64,000 nucleotides of DNA from Apostichopus japonicus (taxonomy: Eukaryota > Echinodermata > Holothuroidea > Aspidochirotida > Stichopodidae): the NCBI RefSeq assembly GCF_037975245.1, contig NC_092579.1, positions 16,208,178-16,272,177 of the forward strand, in the 5' to 3' direction. The position numbers and the translations under genes were made by a program. A model generated the notes under the pieces. That model had not been told where the DNA came from, made no database searches, and was given only the letters and a program-made list of their open reading frames with translations. Every line of letters starts with the position of its first letter. Position 1 is the first letter of the stretch. Shown one piece after another: positions 12,013 through 23,866 of the stretch.

Positions 12013-12583
12013 TGCGCCGCTGTTCACCATTCCGCCAACTGCGCCGTACACCATTCCGTCAACTGCGCTGCCTTTCTCCATTCCACCGATCGACTGCGCC
12101 ACTGTTCACCATTCCGCGGACTGCGCCGCTTTTCACCATTCCGTCAACTGCGCCGCCGTTCACCATTCCGCCAACTGCGCCGCCGTTCTCCATTCCGTCA
12201 ACTTTGCCGCTGTTCTCCATTCCATCAACTTTGCCGCCGTTCACCATTCCGCTGACTGCGCCGCCGTTCACCATTCCGTCAACTGCGCCGCCGTTCTCCA
12301 TTCCGTCAACTTTGTCGCTCTTCACCATTCCGTCAACTGCGCCGCCTTTCACCATTCCGCGGACTGGGCCGCCGTTCACCATTCCCCCGACTGCGCCGAC
12401 GTTCACCATTCCGCCGACTGCACCGCTGTTCACCATTCCGCCGACTGCGCCCCTATTCACCATTCCGTCAACCGCGCCGCCGTTCACCATTCCGTCAACT
12501 GCGCCGCCTTTCTCCATTCCGTCAACTGTGCCGCCGTTCACCATTCCGTCTACTGTGCCGCCGTTCACCATTCCGCCGACATT
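12013..12583. repeat. 27-bp minisatellite, about 21 copies
   Basis: The unit is close to GCCGTTCACCATTCCGTCAA plus CTGCGCC. The ATTCC core recurs about every 27 bp from 12030 to 12569, with three irregular units at the left. Because 27 is a multiple of three, frames stay open on both strands: TAPPFTIPS on the plus strand and MVNGGAVDG on the minus strand. Confidence 0.95.
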
Positions 12584-12838
12584 AGTAATGTACTGTGTTG
12601 TATTTAACTTCATCGACTTCTGAGCATGTGTTAAAACTTGGTTTCGTAATTTACCAATTGCCTCTGTAATGCACGACCACTGTGCATCATCTTGACAAGT
12701 ATATAGATCGTAAATAAACGGGTAAACTTTAATATCTCCTGTCGACAGCCTCATTTCCTGTGTTCCCGCATGCCCACTCTTCCTTGCGCTCACCACCGAG
12801 GACGGCGTATACAGTCCCTTTGGTAGGGAATATCTCAA
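12059..12838 (-). CDS. Hypothetical repeat protein, nine-residue Gly/Val/Asp/Asn repeats
   Basis: The frame is open from 12838 to 12059; the first true ATG is at 12752-12754, so a start there gives about 231 residues. The N-terminal part is not repetitive and looks coding (MRLSTGDIKVYPFIYDLYTC, then DDAQWSCITEAIGKLRNQV). It is followed by about 19 copies of a nine-residue repeat, mostly GGAVDGMVN, and a short tail, DRWNGERQRS. No signal peptide or known domain is recognised. The sequence upstream of 12754 is also open, so this may be an internal exon. The opposite strand is open too (12003-12623) but has no non-repetitive part, so the minus strand is preferred. Confidence 0.35.
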   Translation of the reverse strand: MRYSLPKGLYTPSSVVSARKSGHAGTQEMRLSTGDIKVYPFIYDLYTCQDDAQWSCITEAIGKLRNQVLTHAQKSMKLNTTQYITNVGGMVNGGTVDGMVNGGTVDGMEKGGAVDGMVNGGAVDGMVNRGAVGGMVNSGAVGGMVNVGAVGGMVNGGPVRGMVKGGAVDGMVKSDKVDGMENGGAVDGMVNGGAVSGMVNGGKVDGMENSGKVDGMENGGAVGGMVNGGAVDGMVKSGAVRGMVNSGAVDRWNGERQRS

Positions 12839-13104
12839 TTACTTCTGTATGTGTACATTGAAATGCTTTCAAGTTCATTACAATATGCAATCATGCCTTT
12901 AAGCAGGAAAATTGAAACATGCTGCAGATACTCAACCTGAGCAGAATATCCTTAATATGGGTTGACCATGTAAATTTTGTATCAATTGGGAATTTATACC
13001 GGAAACAAGTCTCAATAATCCATGTTTACAAACATGTTACATTGTAAACATCAAATTCATATGAAATCATGATATGATCAAAAAAATACTTACCCAAATA
13101 CTAC

Positions 13105-13584
13105 CAGGGACGTAGCCAGGGGGAATCGACTGCTCCCCACCCCCCTTTCAGTGTCGAAAATTCACTCAGTTTGGCAGATGCAGTTAGCTAAATTTAGCCT
13201 ATAGCCTATAACAAGCCTACAGTTGGCCACTGCGTAATAAAATACATATCACCTACCTAACCGCACTCGATGGAGTGTCACAAACCGTATGCACAACGAC
13301 GTCGACAACGTTCGTTCTCATCCTAAGTTGTTGCACGAACAGCATGTTATGAAGCTAAGCTAGCAATCGTACGTGATAAGCTTTTCCTATAAATATTTAT
13401 TACACTGCTAATACACTGCGATAATATGATATCATATGATAATGATGAAACTGGCAAAACATTGCACCAGATCACATCTAAGGACCTTCAATTGTTCAAA
13501 AAAATCTCAAAGGGGAGGGGGACATCCCCTCCTCCAAATCAATCGCAAAATGTTACCCCTTTCAAATTCCTGGCTACATCGCTG
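13105..13584. mobile_element. Short hAT-type non-autonomous element (MITE)
   Basis: The left end CAGGGACGTAGCCAGG is matched by the inverted right end (CAGCGATGTAGCCAGG). Flanking 8-mers are AATACTAC and TCTACTAC, six of eight identical including the inner six, as expected for an aged hAT 8-bp target duplication. The interior holds a CACCAGATCACATCTAAGGA segment followed by an AAAGGGGAGGGGGACA run, like the internal repeats of the element at 25860-26616, so the two are related. No transposase is encoded. Confidence 0.65.
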
Positions 13585-13860
13585 TCTACTACCATCATGT
13601 TAGCGACCACTGTACGTTTACCAAAGATATCCTGCATTTTGCATTCAGATATGTTGGCACTGCATTTGGCTATTAAAAACGGCGACTACCTGCACTTTTC
13701 TGAAGAACTGCCTAGATCAAGGTGTTTTAAATTAGGTGTGGAAAACAAAATACATTCAGTATTCTTGAAATTTGAAATAAATATAAGAGGTTCATTATCA
13801 TAGCTGTAAACATAACATAAATTATAGGCCTACAGAACTTACGTAATTAGTTTTTGTAAT

Positions 13861-14470
13861 ATGAGTATTGTACTTCCAAGTCCTGGTGTGTTTGAAATTC
13901 TCGCCGGGGATACCCAAAGACCATACGAAATTCACTTACAATTTTCAAGAGGTGATTCCCTTCAACCCATAATTGTGCGGGCCACCTGTTTGATAGTTAA
14001 AGATTGTTTAAGATTCATCCAAGTTAACAGCAAACTTGAAACGTCTTTCAAAAGTAAGATTACTCTCCTGTCAACCGAGGGGAAATCTGCAGTTTGACCT
14101 GCCAAATGTGGCAGGGACACCTCAAATGTTATATTTGAAGGGACCGGGGAAATCCTTCCAATGAAAAAAGGTCGACTTAGTGTGCTTGAGGAAAACTCGT
14201 CAAAAGATCCCCCAAACTTGTATGCACACATTTCACAACACTGCTGATTATATTCATGTCAACAGAGTATTTTGGATAGACTGGAGCTAAACTGTCACTT
14301 ACCCCACATTCCATCGCTCTTCAACACTATGATGGCTGTGTTTGGCTCCATTTCAATGAGAGGTACAGTACAAGAGCATCTTCGTTGATCTCTGCTTCAT
14401 CCTCTTTATCCACAAGTACCGCATCTTTGGGGATTTTACATTTCTTCTTGGTGATAACATACTGTATATG
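13861..14470 (-). other. Exon-like fragments of an unrecognised gene
   Basis: On the minus strand, acceptor CATATACAG near 14470 opens a frame beginning YVITKKKCKIPKDAVLVDKE. It is overtaken by a second coding-looking frame, EMEPNTAIIVLKSDGMWG, which ends at a consensus donor GTAAGT near 14300. The switch falls at GTACTGTAC, where a 5-bp duplication would explain it. Further on, 14231-13962 is open and reads MCAYKFGGSFDEFSSS, but phases do not join cleanly. This may be a decayed gene or two overlapping exons. No function is suggested. Confidence 0.25.
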
Positions 14471-14554
14471 AAAGAAAATATTGATATCGGCCTAGTATTT
14501 GTAACAAACTTGTTTAAGCCATTGTTTAGCATTTTAGCGATGCATATTAAGTAT

Positions 14555-15975
14555 TTTTTTTTTTAATTATTGTCATCTTTAATGAGGGTAGCCATGCAGA
14601 AGCACTGCTTTCCAGAGGAGCCCTCGATACAAAATACATAATTTACAAAAACAGTAAACATCCAAAAGCACGAAAAGGACGGCAAAAAGGTAGACAAACA
14701 AATATCAGACATCTAAACAAAATATATAAGTTTTCATAATATTGTGTTTAAAATGTTATCATTTGGCAAGCATTTCAAATTTGGAGGAAGACTCTTCCAC
14801 AACCTACAACCAGAAAGCTTAAAGTACCTTTTACCATTCCCAGATCTACCAGGAGCATATAAAACATTATTAGAGCAGCTAGATCTAGTTCTGTACGAAT
14901 GGCTACATCTCAGTAGAATAGTATTATCAGTAAGGTAATCTGGAGCCAGGCCTTGGACACATCTATACATTAAAATATTCATGAACGTTGACCGGACATT
15001 CAGCAACTTCAATTCAGCAAAAATATCTGTAACATGCCCACACCCTAATCTAGCTGCACGATTTTGAAGAATCTGAACCCGGTCAACCAATTTGTTTGTT
15101 GCCATAATCCAAACGGCAGAACAATAATCAATATGGGGTACAATTAGAGCATTGTACAGAGTACTACGTGTATGCTGGTCAACACACCAACTAAGTCTTT
15201 TTAGAATACCCAGTTTCTGTGATATTTTTGCAGTAATTTTGTCAATATGTTTTTCCAATTTAAGAAACCACATTCCAAGGTATTTGAATACATACACATT
15301 TTCAAGAATATCATTATCAAGCTTTACATTGAGGGGATTAACATTTTTTATAATTTGAAAAGATCCAAATGTCATAACCTCGGTTTTAGAAGCATTATGT
15401 GTCAGCTTATTAGTGTTCATTCAATCAGAAACAGCTTCCAGGTTCATAGTTATGACGGCCTTTCAATATCTAATTCATTTTTTGAACTATACATGATGGC
15501 AGTATCATTAGAATAAAGAAAACCTTACAATTCGAACCTACAGTAGGAAGGTCATTAATAAAACTGATAAATAAAAGTGGACCTTATATGGATCCCTGGG
15601 GTACACCAATTGTAACAGGTCTTGCATTGGATTTAACCCCATCAATAATTTAGTTTGTTCTTCATTTGACAAATAATTAGAGAACCAGGCCACCTCATGT
15701 TCCTGTACCCCATAATAAGATCTTTATGCAGAATAATGCAATGGTTGACTGTATCAAAGGCCTTTTTTAGGTAAAAAAAAACAGCACCAGTGATCTGACC
15801 CTTGCCCACATTATGAAGAATATTGTCAGTAAAGCCAATACCAGCAAGAGTAGAATGTTGTTGTCTGAATCAAGATTTTGCCGAACTTAGAAGTCCATTG
15901 TTTTGAAGATGACCATAAACTTGGGCATGAATAGCTTTCTCAAGAATTTTAGTTAATATTATTAAAAGTTAAAAT
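14555..15975 (-). mobile_element. LINE remnant (CR1/Jockey-type), reverse transcriptase pseudogene
   Basis: Read on the minus strand, RT motifs appear in order: KILEKAIHAQVYGHL near 15950, LKKAFDTVNH near 15760, GVPQGSI then a stop then GPLLF and FINDL near 15600, and a long open C-terminal part (15420-14734) with FKYLGMWF, RSTLYNALIVPHIDYCSAVW and LQNRAARLG. These are the palm and thumb of a non-LTR retrotransposon RT. The catalytic FADD region lies in the decayed stretch near 15480 and is not intact. The 3' end is marked by GAGGGCTCCTCTGGAAAGCA near 14600 and an A-rich tail (T-run at 14553-14564 on the plus strand). The 5' end is truncated near 15975, with no endonuclease, as usual for dead LINE copies. 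Confidence 0.85.
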
Positions 15976-16338
15976 AATTAGTTAATACTATTGTATTATT
16001 AATAATATTTTTGATATAACTAGTTAATATTATGGTAGGTCTAGGGCGGTTAACGCTACCTGTTGCCCGTGGAATGGTATGCCTACTTTTGTAAATTGTA
16101 GGCATGCACCCCTACCGCAAGTACTACTAGTGCAAGTTCACACCGGTGTGAAGTTAGAAGATATTCTACGTGCCCCTGTTCGACATTCGCGAATAAGTAA
16201 CTGTAGTACACATGTTACTTTTTCCATAATGGATTCGATATATATATGGAAAGCCTTTTGCTTCCGTACGAGATAATCAAGGTTTTTTTTGTCGAAAATG
16301 TACATTTTAGTGTATTTTTCCAAAGATAATGAGGTTTT

Positions 16339-16974
16339 ATCAATGGGTCATATGAACTCTGAAGACGAAGAAAATTACCATAATGCGTCTTCCCCAGTCC
16401 AAACAGTGCTAGACCAATTCACATGACCAATAAACCATCACTAATTAGATGGATGTAACAGGGCCATGAAAAACTTTGGGCCTTAATCAAAACCAGAACG
16501 TATTGGACCACCTAACCAAAGGGTCATATGAGCTCTTAAGACAATGTAAAAGAGTACCATAATGCGTCTTTCCCGGTCCAAAGAGTGCTTGACCAATTCA
16601 CATGACCAATACATCATCACTTATTAGATGGATGTAACTGGGCCACGAAAAACTTTAGGCCCTAATCAAGACCAGAACATATGCCTTGGATCACCTAACC
16701 AATGGGCCATATGAACTCTTAAGACAATGAGTACCATAATGCATCTTTCCTGGTCCAAAGAGTGCTTGACCAATTTAAATGACCACTAAATCATTACTTC
16801 TTTAAAGAGTGTAACCGGACTACAAAAAAGTTTGGGCCCTAATCCATGCAGCAGGCCTTGGATCACCAAACCAATGGGTAACATGAACTCTAAGGACATT
16901 GTAGAAGAGTACTATAATGCGTCTTGCCTGGTCCAAATAATGTTTGACCAATTTACATGACCACTATAGTATTA
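16339..16974 (+). repeat. ~180-bp satellite, outer left-arm part
   Basis: About 3.5 monomers, each with CATATGAACTC, then TAATGCGTCTT, GTGCTTGACCAATT and GGGCCCTAATC-like landmarks. The run is cut at 16974 by the inserted DNA transposon and resumes at 20832-20834 at the matching point of the monomer. Confidence 0.9.
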
Positions 16975-19900
16975 TAGTCAGTTGGGGTAAAAAAAAACAA
17001 CCCCTTTTATAGAAGGGGAATATTTAGCCAAAGTTCCAATTTATTTTGGGTGATAGTCCTACTGTGTGTCTAGTTTATTATTAATTTCTGGAACACAACT
17101 GTACTGTATGTCACTTCGCTGCCAATCACCGCTTCATCGAATCAAGCGAATGCTAAAGTAGCTAAATTTGAAGTTTGTACCACATATCCGAAACTTTCTC
17201 CTGCATACCCAGCTTATATGATGAGGAGATTATTCCAGCAGTTACAGCATAGCAGTTAGTGATATTACACTCCCCCATGGTAGAATTACTCCAACTTCAT
17301 TCACGCTTCATGGGGGGCCTTGTTTTTTTTTTACCCCCAAAAATTGATGCGAATGGGGTAAAAAAAAAACAAGTACTTTCCGGCTCCAATGTACTCCCTA
17401 TTTTGCCCGAATGGATAAATTTTTCCATAATGTTGATTTTAGAGGTTAGGCAAATAGTTTTCATGTCTGTCATTTGTCAAAAATGTTAAATAATTGGGCA
17501 GAAGTAACTGAAATTGGCTCAACTCTAATGTTTCTACTATATTACATCACGTTTGTGTAGCATCATATACACACTGTGCAGTATGAATACGGCTGAGCAT
17601 GACATATGACACGAGCATTCCATAATTGGGTCAGATCCAAAACCTCTGCCAATGTTATGGACGGAATTCACAGAGATAAAGTCCCATCAAAAATAGTGTG
17701 AGAGTTTTTTGGTATTTGGTAAGGTATGCATGATTGATCTAAGTTGGGATACCTCTACCATTTAACGGAAAAAAATTAATTGGGTAGTGCAATATTAGTC
17801 TGAATATGCAAATTAGGTGTTCGTTATGGACGGAATCAGAAAAATGATCGATATCCACCAACCTTCATAGTGGGTCAAAACTCTGTGAAGTGTTCAGGAT
17901 TTCAAAGTATCAGGTACTTTTCATCACAGGCCTGGTACCTTAGCTTTATCATACTCCCACTCATAATCTTCAATGTACCTCTATTAACCCACTACCCCAA
18001 ACCAAAATTCTGTGTTATGGACGGAATGTACAAAGTTATGGACGGAAGGTTTTGTCCTAATTTAGGATCAACTCTTGAATTGTGAAGTGTGTGTTATAAG
18101 TTAATACTTATGGCCAATATGTGTAATAATATCAAATAAAATTGAATTTATTATAAGAAGGGAAAGAGCTAGTCCTGAAATAGGAATTGTTATGGACGGA
18201 ATGTTATGGACGGAAAGTATTGAATTAGCCTGAAATGAATTGCTACAGCACATGAAAAGTTTCACTCTTGCTGAAGGTACTCATCAGGTGGCTTTCAGCA
18301 CTATAAGCAGAGGCTGTCAGTACTTTTCCCATTTGTTTTTTTCACTTTTGTGGCTTCACCTCCTTCAAACAATGCCAATGCAATCAAAGTTTCACCAGTC
18401 TGCAAAGCTTGTATGAAAGAAAACAACACATGCAAATAAAACTGTGGACATGGGAGGCCTGTATGGTTGAACAGTCATGAAAATTTGAAATAGACTTTTC
18501 AATCTCAACAAAATACATTGATTCATATTTGTCAAAATTTTTCATCACCATCACGGCTCACAATCTCTTTGAAACTTGTCCCTAATATATTCAACCACCT
18601 TTGTTGCAATTCCCACTTTGCTACTTGAAATTAGGAGGACAGGCTGTTCTAGTTTCCCCATGATCATTCCTAGTGGGATATTTGTCTCAGGTGATGGCCA
18701 GAAGAAAGTATTGGTAGGGCCTTTAGGCAGTAGGAAGGAGACATAGACATTACTGTCAACTGACATTTGGTCCACCTTTTCCAACCACCAGTCTCCTTCA
18801 TACACAAAAACCACGTTGCATAAGGATGACAACTTGGATTTATAAGGGTCATTCTGTGTCAAATCAAGAATGGCTGTTGCTGCACCCTCTCCAAAAATGC
18901 CCAAATTTTTTGTATGATTGGACCATCATGAAATAAGCATATTCTGAAAATTTCAGTTGCATTGCTTTCCAGCCGATTTATCACACTTTAAAATTCCGCA
19001 ATTTGTCGCCACCATGGCATTTTCTTGACTTTTGAGGTCTCATTTCTCAGCAATTAACCATTCTACTACCTTTCTATTACAGATGCCTATAGAGTCTATC
19101 CCATAGAATAGGTAAATAAAAAATTAGGCTACAAAAATATTGTCTTGTGGAGTTAGGTCCACTTAAAAGTGTCAAAATATACGATTTTTGTACTTTTCAC
19201 TAAAAAATGTGCTATTTTTAGTGATGAATTGCTCCTAAACCATTGCTTCAGGGTACTTGATTCTTTCAGAGGTTATTATGTCTGGTACAAACATTACAAA
19301 ATAATGATTACAATGCTTTCCTATGATATGTTTGCAAGTTGTGCAACTCTGAAGTTGCTATTTCATGCTGCGATTCAGCATGAGGTAGGAGTTTTGATGC
19401 CAATTTTTTACCAAAGTAACCATGTTAGAGCTGTCAGGGTTTTATACTTCAACTATAAGTATAAAGTTCTTACCCCTAAACAAGTTTCAGGGTTCTAGCT
19501 GTTCTCAAGAAGTAAGTTGTTAAGCTGCTCCGATGTACAAAAGAGGTCATCTTTGACGGCCAATAACTCAAAATGCGTAAGGTTGAAAAAATCTGATAAT
19601 TTTTTCTGGAAGAGATATAGTACCACCCTGTTTGTACAAAAAATTTCAGGAGGGTGTTTTGCCTTATTTTGAAATGAAAAATCCTCAAAGTTTGGGATTT
19701 TTACAGAAATTTCTTCTTTTCTTTTTTTTTTTAAATTAGGGAAAACATCACCTGAAAGCCTAGAAAAATACTGTAATGTACATGTAAAAAAAGGTTTTCC
19801 ATCCTAAATAACATTCATTCACATTTGATTGCTTTGATTTAACTTAATAAAAAACATTCTGCATAGTCTTTCCAAAGAAAGTAATTTCCATCCATAACAT

Positions 19901-20831
19901 TCACATTCCGTCCATAACGTTTTCCTAATTCCATCCATAACACAGATGTTTCATTGAACCCCAGCATATCAATATGCAGGAATCTGGTAATTTTTCACTT
20001 CATCCTTAATGGCATTGATAACCTTCAGAAGATTACATGCAAATTTTATCACTGAAGTGAACTTTAAAATTGCCAGGAGATTAATGACATCAGGTAGCGT
20101 TATGGACGGAATTAATGATTTTCTTCTCGATTAGCATCTTAATTAGGGATGCCCTACTTAATTTTTTCAAAAACTATTTTGGAGAGATCAGTACCATAAC
20201 CAATTATTCAGGTGCAGATTCCTGTGAATTCCATCATTCCTTGCAGTTCAGTGGCACAAATTGCTGTTTCCGTCCATAACGCTGGTTTAAGTGCATTGTT
20301 GATATAATTAAGCAGTACTCGTTAAACAAAGAAACATACAAATTTAATTTTTTTGCCAAGCAAGCTTAAATCGTTCTTCTTTTGGACAAAACTATCAAAA
20401 TTGATAACTATGATCATCTAAATTTTAGCCCTGAGGTTGACAGGTTTTGGATCTGACCCAATTACGAATTTAGACAATTTACAATTTTTTTCCTTTTTCA
20501 TATAAAGGTAGTAGCTCATACTTAGATGTAATTATATGCAAACATGATTTTAAGATACATTCATGAAGAAAATAGCTGTTTACTAGCATTGTTTTTTTTA
20601 CCCCGGCATTGTTTTTTTTTACCCCGAATTAAGCAAATTTTGGGGGTATAAAAAAACAACATTTTTCGCAAAAAACAACAATTTCCATTTACAAAAAAGT
20701 TATTTTTGTTAGATTCTCTTTAAAAGAATCCCACTCCACACACTTGAACATTGGAACCGTAACAATACCTCTTACTCATCAATTTTAAGAGCAAACTTTA
20801 AGTAAATTGTTATTTTTACCCCACTTGACTA
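16975..20831. mobile_element. DNA transposon with TIRs and TA target site, inserted in the satellite
   Basis: The left end TAGTCAGTTGGGGTAAAAAA matches the inverted right end (TAGTCAAGTGGGGTAAAAAT). TA flanks both sides (16973-16974 and 20832-20833), and removing the element rejoins the satellite monomer. A 22-bp inverted repeat (17624-17645 against 20442-20463) lies deeper inside. GTTATGGACGGAA-type motifs occur seven times forward (near 17654, 17823, 18014, 18035, 18189, 18203, 20099) and four times inverted (near 19886, 19906, 19929, 20268). Further GGGGTAAAAAA blocks lie near both ends. Only one candidate coding fragment (18551-18904) is present, so the copy is probably non-autonomous. 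TA duplication fits Tc1/mariner-like and some other superfamilies; the family is unassigned. Confidence 0.8.
18551..18904 (-). pseudogene. Transposon-borne fragment, possible Tudor-like C-terminal domain
   Basis: A 117-codon minus-strand frame inside the DNA transposon. The core reads VVFVYEGDWWLEKVDQM, then VYVSFLLPKGPTNTFFWPSP and IPLGMIMGKLEQPVLLIS. The pattern V-Y-(E/D)-G-x-W-W-x-x-x-V, then V-x-F-(L/M)-x-P-x-G-P, then F-x-W-P resembles a small beta-rich C-terminal domain seen in uncharacterised proteins of cnidarians and echinoderms, often near transposons. That resemblance is from memory. The preceding sequence is not open, so this is probably the last exon or remnant of the element's gene, or a captured host exon. 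Confidence 0.35.
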
Positions 20832-20833
20832 TA

Positions 20834-23800
20834 CTTAAAGGTTAATGTAATGTCAGATCACAAAATAAAAAGTATTTGGGCCCTAATCAAAACCGGAACG
20901 CCTTGGACCACCTAACCAATGGGCCATATGAACTCTTAAGACAATGTAGAAGTGTACCAAAATGCGTCTTGCCTGGTCAAAAGAGTGCTTGACCAATTTA
21001 ATTGACCACTACATCATTACTTCTTAAATGAGAGTAACAGGACCTCGAAAAAGCTTTGGGACCTAATCTATGCAGCACGCCTTGGATCACCAAACCAATG
21101 ATTCAAATGAACTCTAAGGACATTGTAGGAGAGCACCACAATGCGTCTTGGCCAGTCCAAAGAATGCTTGACCAATTTAATTGACCACTAAATCATTACT
21201 TCTTTAATGAGTGTAACAGGACCACGAAAAAGCTTTGGGCCCTAATCCATGCAGCACGCCTTGGATCACCTTACCAATGGGCTATATGAACTCTTAAGAC
21301 ATCAATTGAAGAAGAGTACCATAATGCGTTTTGCACGGTTCAAAGAATGCTAGACCAATTTAAATGACCACTACATCATCACTTCTTAAATTAATGTAAA
21401 AGGACCGCGAATAAAAAGCCTTTGGGTCCTAATCAAAACCAGAACGCCTTGAACCAACTAATCAATGGGTCATATGACAATGTAGAAGAGTACTATAATG
21501 CATCTTGCCCGGTCCGAAGAATGCTTGACCAATTTAAATGACAGTACTACATCATCACTTCTTAAATTACTGTAACAGGATCACGAATAAAAGCATTTTG
21601 GCCCTAATTAAGACCAGAATGCCTTGGACCACCTTACCAATGGGCCATATGAACTCTTAAGACAATGTAGAAGAGTACCACAATGGGTCTTGCCCGGTCA
21701 AAAGAGTGCTTGACCAATTAAAATGACCACTAAATCATTACTTCTTAAATGAGAGTAACAGGACCAAGAAAAAGCTTTGGGCCCTTATCCATGCAGCACG
21801 CCTTGGATCACCAAACCGATGGTTCAAATGAACTCTAAGGACATTGTAGAAGAGTACCACAATGCGTCTTGGCCAGTCCAAAGAATGCTTGACCAATTTA
21901 AGTGACCACTAAATCATTACTTCTTTAATGAGTGTAACAGGACCACAAAAAAGCTTTGGGCCCTAATCCATGCAGCACGCCTTACATCACCTTACCAATG
22001 GGCCATATGAACTCTTAAGACATTGAAGAAGAGTACCATAATGCGTTTTGCCCGGTTCAAAGAATGCTTGACCAATTTTAATGACCACTACATCATCACT
22101 TCTTAAATTAATGTAAAAGGACTGCGAATAAAAAGCCTTTGGGTCCTAATCAAAACCAGAACGCCTTGAACCAACTAATCAATGGGTCATATGACAATGT
22201 AGAAGAGTACTATAATGCATCTTGCCCGGTCCGAAGAATGCTTGACCAATTTAAATGACAGTACTACTGTACATCATCACTTCTTAAATTACTGTAACAG
22301 GATCACGAATAAAAGCATTTTGGCCCTAATTAAGACCAGAATGCCTTGGACCACCTTACCAATGGGCCATATGAACTCTTAAGACAATGTAGAAGAGTAC
22401 CACAATGGGTCTTGCCCGGTCAAAAGAGTGCTTGACCAATTAAAATGACCACTAAATCATTACTTCTTAAATGAGAGTAACAGGACCAAGAAAAAGCTTT
22501 GGGCCCTTATCCATGCAGCACGCCTTGGATCACCAAACAGATGGTTCAAATGAACTCTAAGGACATTGTAGAAGAGTACCACAATGCGTCTTGGCCAGTC
22601 CAAAGAATGCTTGACCGATTTAATTGACCACTAAAACATTACTTCTTTAATGAGTGTAACAGGACCACGAAAAAGCTTTGGGCCCTAATCCATGCAGCAC
22701 GCCTTACATCACCTTACCAATGGGCCATATGAACTCTCAAGACAATGTAGAAGAGTACCACAATACGTCTTGCCCGGTCAAAAGAGTGCTTGACCAATTA
22801 AAATGACCACTAAATCATTACTTCTTAAATGAGAGTAACAAGACCACGAAAAAGCTTTGGGCCCTAATCCATGCAGCACGCCTTGGATCACCTTACCAAT
22901 GGGCCATATGAACTCTTAAGACATTGAAGAAGAGTACCATTATGCGTTTTGCCCGGTTCAAAGAATGCTTGACCAATTTAAATGACCACTACATCATCAC
23001 TTCTTAAATTATTGTAAAAGGACCGCAAATAAAAAGCCTTTGGGTCCTAATCAAAACCAGAACGCCTTGAACCAACTAATCAATGGCTCATATGACAATG
23101 TAGAAGAGCACTAAAATGTGTCTTGTCCGGTCCGAAGAATGCTTGACCAATTTAAATGACCACTACATTTCACTTCTTAAGTTAATGTAAAGGGATCACT
23201 AAGAAAAAAGCATTTGGGCCCTAATCAAGACCAGAATGCCTTGGACCACCTTACCAATGGGCCATATGAACTCTTAAGACAATGTAGAAGTGTACCATAA
23301 TGTGTCTTGCCCAGTCCAAAGAGTGCTTGACCAATTTAAATGACCACTAAAATCATTACTTCTTTAATGAGTGTAACGGGACCACGAAAAAGCTTTGGGC
23401 CTAAATCCATGCAGCACGCCTTGGATCTCCAAACTGATGGGTCCAAAGAGTGCTTGACCAATTTAAATGTCCACTAAGTCAATACTTTTTTAAATGAATG
23501 TAACAGGACCTGAAAAACTCCTTAAGGCCCTTATCAAACCCAGCACGCCTTGGACCACCCATCCAATGAGTCATATGAACTCTAATGACAATGTAGAACA
23601 GTACCATAATGCGACTTGCCTGGTCCAAAGAGTGCTTGACCAATTAAAATGACCACTAAATCATCAATTTCTTAAATTAATGTAACAAGACCTGAAAAAA
23701 AACCTTTAGGCCCCAATCACAACCAGCAAGCCTTGGACCACCTAACCAATGGGTCATATGAACTCTAAAGACATTTACAAGGGTACCATAATGCATCTTG

Positions 23801-23866
23801 CCCGGTCCAAAGAGTGCTTGACCAATTAAAACGACCACTACATCATCACTTTTTAAATTAATGTCC
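20834..23866 (+). repeat. ~180-bp satellite, inner left-arm part with higher-order structure
   Basis: About 16-17 monomers of 174-185 bp, counted by the GACCAATT landmark (20991, 21170, 21354, 21528, 21708, 21891, 22068, 22241 and on). Variants recur every four monomers: the block starting GACAATGTAGAAGAGTACTA at 21477 is repeated about 719 bp later with the same lost GAACTCTTAAG segment and the same GACAGTACTAC insertion. Confidence 0.95.

Noticed and set aside
12003-12623. 206-codon plus-strand Pro/Thr-rich repeat protein
   Set aside because: It consists almost entirely of the minisatellite. The minus strand has the non-repetitive head, so it is preferred, though neither is proven.
13426-13803. 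125-codon plus-strand frame
   Set aside because: It crosses the right end of the MITE into flanking DNA and contains no domain.
18245-18310. Hammerhead-ribozyme-like CTGATGAG...GAAAC on the minus strand
   Set aside because: PLEs often carry hammerheads, so I looked. Here helix II (GTACCTTCAGCAAGAGT) does not pair properly, the cleavage-site base is wrong, and the site lies in a DNA transposon and not in the PLE. No core was found in repeat B or spacer C on either strand.
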